A stretch of DNA of 64,000 bases, taken from assembly GCA_026413225.1 (NCBI GenBank), contig CM048557.1:70856987-70920986 (forward strand), given 5' to 3'. Position 1 is the first letter of the stretch, and the number at the start of each line of letters is the position of its first letter. The notes beneath the pieces were generated by a model. That model was not told the DNA's origin and made no database searches. It saw nothing but the letters and a program-made list of their open reading frames with translations. Shown one piece after another: positions 60,859 through 64,000 of this stretch. Source of the DNA: Otis tarda. Lineage: Eukaryota; Chordata; Aves; Otidiformes; Otididae. The position numbers were made by a program, and so were the translations under genes.

Positions 60859-61378
60859 GAATCATAGAATCATAGAATCATAGAATGGTTAGAGTTGGAA
60901 GGGACCTTCAAAGGTCATCTAGTCCAACCCCCCTGCAAGAGCAGGGACATCCCTGACTAGATCAGGTTGCTCAGAGCCTCATCCAGCCTGGCCTTGAACA
61001 CTTCCAGGGATGGGGCATCCACCACCTCTCTGGGCAACCTGTTCCAGTGCTCTACAACTCTCATTGTAAAAAATTTTTTTCTAATATCTAATCTAAACCT
61101 AGCTCCTTCTAATTTAAACCCATTACCCCTTGTCCTATCACAAGAGGCCCTACTGAACAGTTTCTCCCCATCTTTCCTGTAGGCCCCCTTGAGGTATTGG
61201 AAGACCGCTATCAGGTCTCCCCGGAGCCTCCTCTTCTCCAGGCTGAACAGCCCCAACTCTCTCAGCCTGTCCTCATAGGAGAGGTGCTCCAGCCCTCTGA
61301 TCATCTTGGTGGCCCTCCTCTGGACCCTTTCCAACTGGTCCATGTCCTTCTTGTGTTGGGGGCTCCAGAACTGGAGAT
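60859..61378 (-). mobile_element. Young CR1 retrotransposon, 5'-truncated, reversed
   Basis: The plus strand begins with tandem GAATCATA/TAGAATCA units (ATTCTATG on the minus strand), then GGTTAGAGTTGGAAGGGACC and CATCTAGTCCAACCCCCCTG, and continues about 520 bp through the CR1 3' region and the end of ORF2. It stops near CTCCAGAACTGGAGATC, which on the minus strand is the usual CCAGTTCTGGAGCCCCC region. It is nearly identical to the 45.7 kb copy over their shared part and has an undisturbed reading frame, so it is a recent insertion. Confidence 0.96.
60957..61343 (-). pseudogene. CR1 ORF2 C-terminal fragment, frame intact
   Basis: This is the C-terminal end of the CR1 ORF2 polyprotein, whose full form carries endonuclease and reverse transcriptase domains. 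About 128 codons remain uninterrupted, from [20 protein letters not shown] to [12 protein letters not shown] and a stop at the position usual for CR1. The catalytic reverse transcriptase motifs and the endonuclease lie upstream and are absent because of 5' truncation, so it cannot be active. The intact frame reflects youth, not selection. Confidence 0.9.
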
Positions 61379-64000
61379 CAACTTGCTTCTTAAAAATATT
61401 TTGTCTGCAGTCCTACTGACTTTGTCTTTCACTCTCTTCACAGCTGTTGCAGTATTTGCACGGACATGGGCACATGAATCTCGTTTTATCCTCAGGGTCC
61501 GTGCCAAGACCAACCTTGCCTACATCACATTGGAAAGGACCCATGTGCGAAGAAGCGCCGAAGGAGGTACTGAAGAATGGTTCAGAAGGGTTTAGGATAT
61601 CTACAGCCCAGAAGCAGCTGAAATGGCTGGTGTAACTGTGGTAGCAGCAAGTTTGAGAGCTATAGGTAAAGGATGTTCCTGGGATTTCTGGAAAATGACA
61701 CAGCACTGCATCTGTCAGGACGTGCAAAGACATGAAGTCATCACAACACAGGCTGCTGGAGATGTGTCAGCATGAAGGAAATGAAAAAAGCCATTTTAAA
61801 ATGCCTTCGAAAGTCTTTCCATCAGGTTACTTAGCTTTCAAAAACCACTCTGGGATACTTCACACTGAAGTGAGTGGGGTTTACTGGGTGACTCAAGGCT
61901 GCAGCACCAAGCTCTGCCAAGGAGCAGAGGAGCACAGCTTGGCAAAGAGAGTGAGGTCCAGGGTCCAAATGTACTGAGTTCGGGATGTTTAACACTAGAG
62001 TGGGTGGATTTGCAGAAGGTCTGTGAACAGACAGATGAGCCTGGGGACAGAGACTGCCCTCCACGGGTGGAAGAGCCTGTCCCGTGTGTGGCACGCAGGA
62101 GGACGCAGTGAAGGGATTTGGGAGCAGGGATGTCACACAGCCAGGAGGGGAGTGGGAAGAGCTCCTGCGGACGAGGCTCTCGTTAACTCCCTTCACCACA
62201 GCAATATTTAGAATGGCGATAAAATACCAGTTTCAGGTAAATGTTCCTTTCGTTGGAGGTTACCCAGGTCACGCGTTCCCTTGGCTCTGGGGGAAGGCAG
62301 CAAAAGCTGCCTGCGCGCCTTCAAGTGCCTCCCTCGTCCCCTTTCTGGCTGCAGAATGGGGATGCTACGTTACGAGTAAACGGGCTGCATCGCGTGGAGA
62401 TGGCTGAATGGTTCAACAACGCCACTTTTCTCAGGACGAGCAGGGTCAGAAGCGTTTCTCTATAGGGCTGCCGCTCACAAGCAGGGCTTTCTACAGCGCC
62501 GGTGTTCCTGCCTGGATCCCCGCTTTTCCAGGCCTTTAGGCCAAGCAGAGCAGAGCAGAGCCCTGTGCTGGGACAGTGTTCGTCCTCCCGTTCAGCTGCC
62601 CGTCGCTCCCCCCCACAGCCCCAGTGCAGACCCCGGGGAGCTCCCGCGTCTGCGTCCTCCCCACCACCCCAACTGCTGCAGCAAGCGCTGGTTTCCAGGT
62701 GCTGGCCGTGCCGGTGACTTCACAGAAGTGCTCCCAAAATACAAACAACCGCAAAACTAACCCAGGCTGAAAAAACGAGGGCTTGCTCCACCAACCAGTT
62801 CTAGGGAAAAACAGATCTGTGATGCTGATCTGGCATTGAGAGAAGTACTCTTTCTTTCCTCTCATGAGCAGGAAATGCAATTTCATAAAAATCTGAATAA
62901 GTCCTCGTCAAAGTCTGCCCCGCCTCTCTATCAGCAGATGGGTATTATCGTAGAATTCTGAAGCCACAGGACTGCAGTTTGCCACAAGGGTAACATACTT
63001 TTACATATACTACAGAAGCTGTTAACTTGATTGTTAATCTGTAAAGTGGTTTTTTCCCAAGGAGAAAACAGGCTGCATTACAGAGCCAGTCATCAGTAAA
63101 TGCTCTCACGGATCTGTTCTTACACATGTGAGAAAATGTAGGGCAAAAAAACGAGAGCAGCAGGAGCTGTCTGCCCATGAAAATCAAAGTTGTGAATGCC
63201 AGGCTGGGCATGGATGGGTTATTTGCACGTCTAGAAATGTCACATTAGGCCCAGGGAAGTGACAGTTCACTGAAGGTCAGGCAAGCGAGGAGCAACTCCC
63301 TTGGATAACCTACATCCGCTGCTCCCGTCTTCCCTCTCCTTTGGTCGGTGTATAAGCGGAAATGTTTGGGGATGAGAAATTACGTGATGTTATCTTTCCT
63401 TTGCTTTACTGACAGCCAGAAACCCGAAGGGAGATCCGTTCCCACTGCTCAAGTCTGCGCTGAGCTGAACACAAACATGTCAGCAAAGCCCAGCTCCTCG
63501 GCTTCCCAGCCCGGGGACTCGGGAGTGACGCGCGTCGCTCTCCGGAGGCATCAACACGGAAGCCGTCGTGTCCAAGTAGAGCGCAGCACACGGACTTGGG
63601 ATGCAAGTGGTCAACTGCCTTCGTGAACGCAATGCAGCAGGGAGGTCGGCTCCCAAAGCTCAGCCCTAGCTGCAGACACACACCAAACAAAGATCCAGGT
63701 CCTGAGAAACAGAGAAAGCACCTGTTTCTCCTTCCTTGCTGGGTCACTCGAGCACGGGGAGCTTTGTTCTTTTTTTATGGTTACATGGCTAATGGGATGA
63801 CTGAATTCTTCTGTCCCCAAGGATAACTCTCTTAAGTTTTGCCTGAGAAAAAATTCAGATTATTAGTATGTGCTTTGAACTAAAGTCCTACAGAAATTCA
63901 TGTCTCAATTCACATGTGAATTCTTATCATGGAAAAAATTACAGCTCTCGGTGATCTCATCATCAATGATGCCCTTAACCCTTTACCGAGAGTTTTGGTG
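61379..64000. other. Unique non-coding DNA to the window end
   Basis: No supported gene. Just beyond the CR1, a minus-strand frame starting after GTGATGTAG at 61519 is open with a basic translation, but its acceptor is poor and the frame runs straight into the CR1, so it is not called. A short AGCAG repeat lies at 62544-62561. The stretches at about 62990-63150 and 63830-63990 are AT-rich. No other transposon signature is seen. Confidence 0.5.

Noticed and set aside
61379..61519. Basic, open minus-strand segment next to the CR1
   Set aside because: The acceptor is weak and the frame simply runs into the CR1 element without a donor, so the openness is probably chance.
1..64000. CRISPR arrays, operons, phage or toxin-antitoxin systems
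   Set aside because: The tandem repeats seen have no spacers of uniform length, and the repeats present are vertebrate retroelements. No polycistronic coding layout exists. The sequence is avian nuclear DNA.
1..64000. tRNA, rRNA or other structured RNA genes
   Set aside because: I looked for tRNA B-box-like GGTTCGANNCC cores. Matches such as GCTTCGAATCTGC near 54782 and GCTTCGAACGTAAGG near 56203 lack the remainder of a cloverleaf. A covariance-model search would be needed to exclude small RNAs.

Overview
The window is nuclear DNA of a bird. The evidence is its repeats: several CR1 non-LTR retrotransposon 3' ends with the avian ATTCTATG-type terminal repeat, and two solo LTRs of an avian endogenous retrovirus family that begins near TGTYGTGGTTTAACCCC and ends near GAAACCAGGACA. 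The CR1 copies share a subfamily-like tail and at least two are nearly identical, so the family was active fairly recently in this lineage. I cannot name the species. There is no operon structure, and nothing resembling a prokaryotic or phage system.

No protein-coding gene can be named with confidence. The window looks like intergenic or long-intron sequence made of unique non-coding DNA, with GC-rich, CpG-dense patches alternating with AT-rich stretches that look like regulatory or conserved non-coding DNA. Most open frames are short, overlap in several frames, and concentrate where GC content is high, so they are treated as chance.

Layout: 1-4.6 kb unique DNA; 4.63-5.11 kb an old solo LTR; 5.1-15 kb unique DNA with AT-rich enhancer-like blocks and a 19-bp minisatellite at 12.5 kb; a TAAAA microsatellite at 15.2 kb; a 75-bp CR1 tail at 16.1 kb; 16.2-31.9 kb unique DNA with a degraded CR1 (26.3 kb) and a 20-bp minisatellite (29.2 kb); an older CR1 at 31.9-32.3 kb; 32.3-41.7 kb unique DNA with a sharp CpG cluster at 34.1 kb; a GGAAT array fused to a CR1 at 41.7 kb and another CR1 at 42.2 kb; a solo LTR split by a young CR1 at 45.1-46.1 kb; unique DNA with AT-rich blocks to 50 kb; a 28-bp direct repeat pair flanking 1.7 kb (50.0 and 51.7 kb); and 54.6-60.2 kb, where exon-like segments with good splice signals cluster on both strands around a CpG-rich patch at 58.6 kb. 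A young CR1 lies at 60.86-61.38 kb, and the remainder is unique DNA.

The best candidate for a real gene is a minus-strand pair of segments at 60225-60179 and 59560-59446. They join in phase into a glutamate/glutamine/arginine-rich tail ending in a stop, followed by two AATAAA signals. It stays a hypothesis because comparably good exon-like segments occur on both strands nearby. I found no convincing new biological system. The most informative structures are the nested LTR/CR1 insertion, the unexplained 28-bp direct repeat, the CpG cluster at 34.1 kb and the 55-60 kb exon-like cluster.
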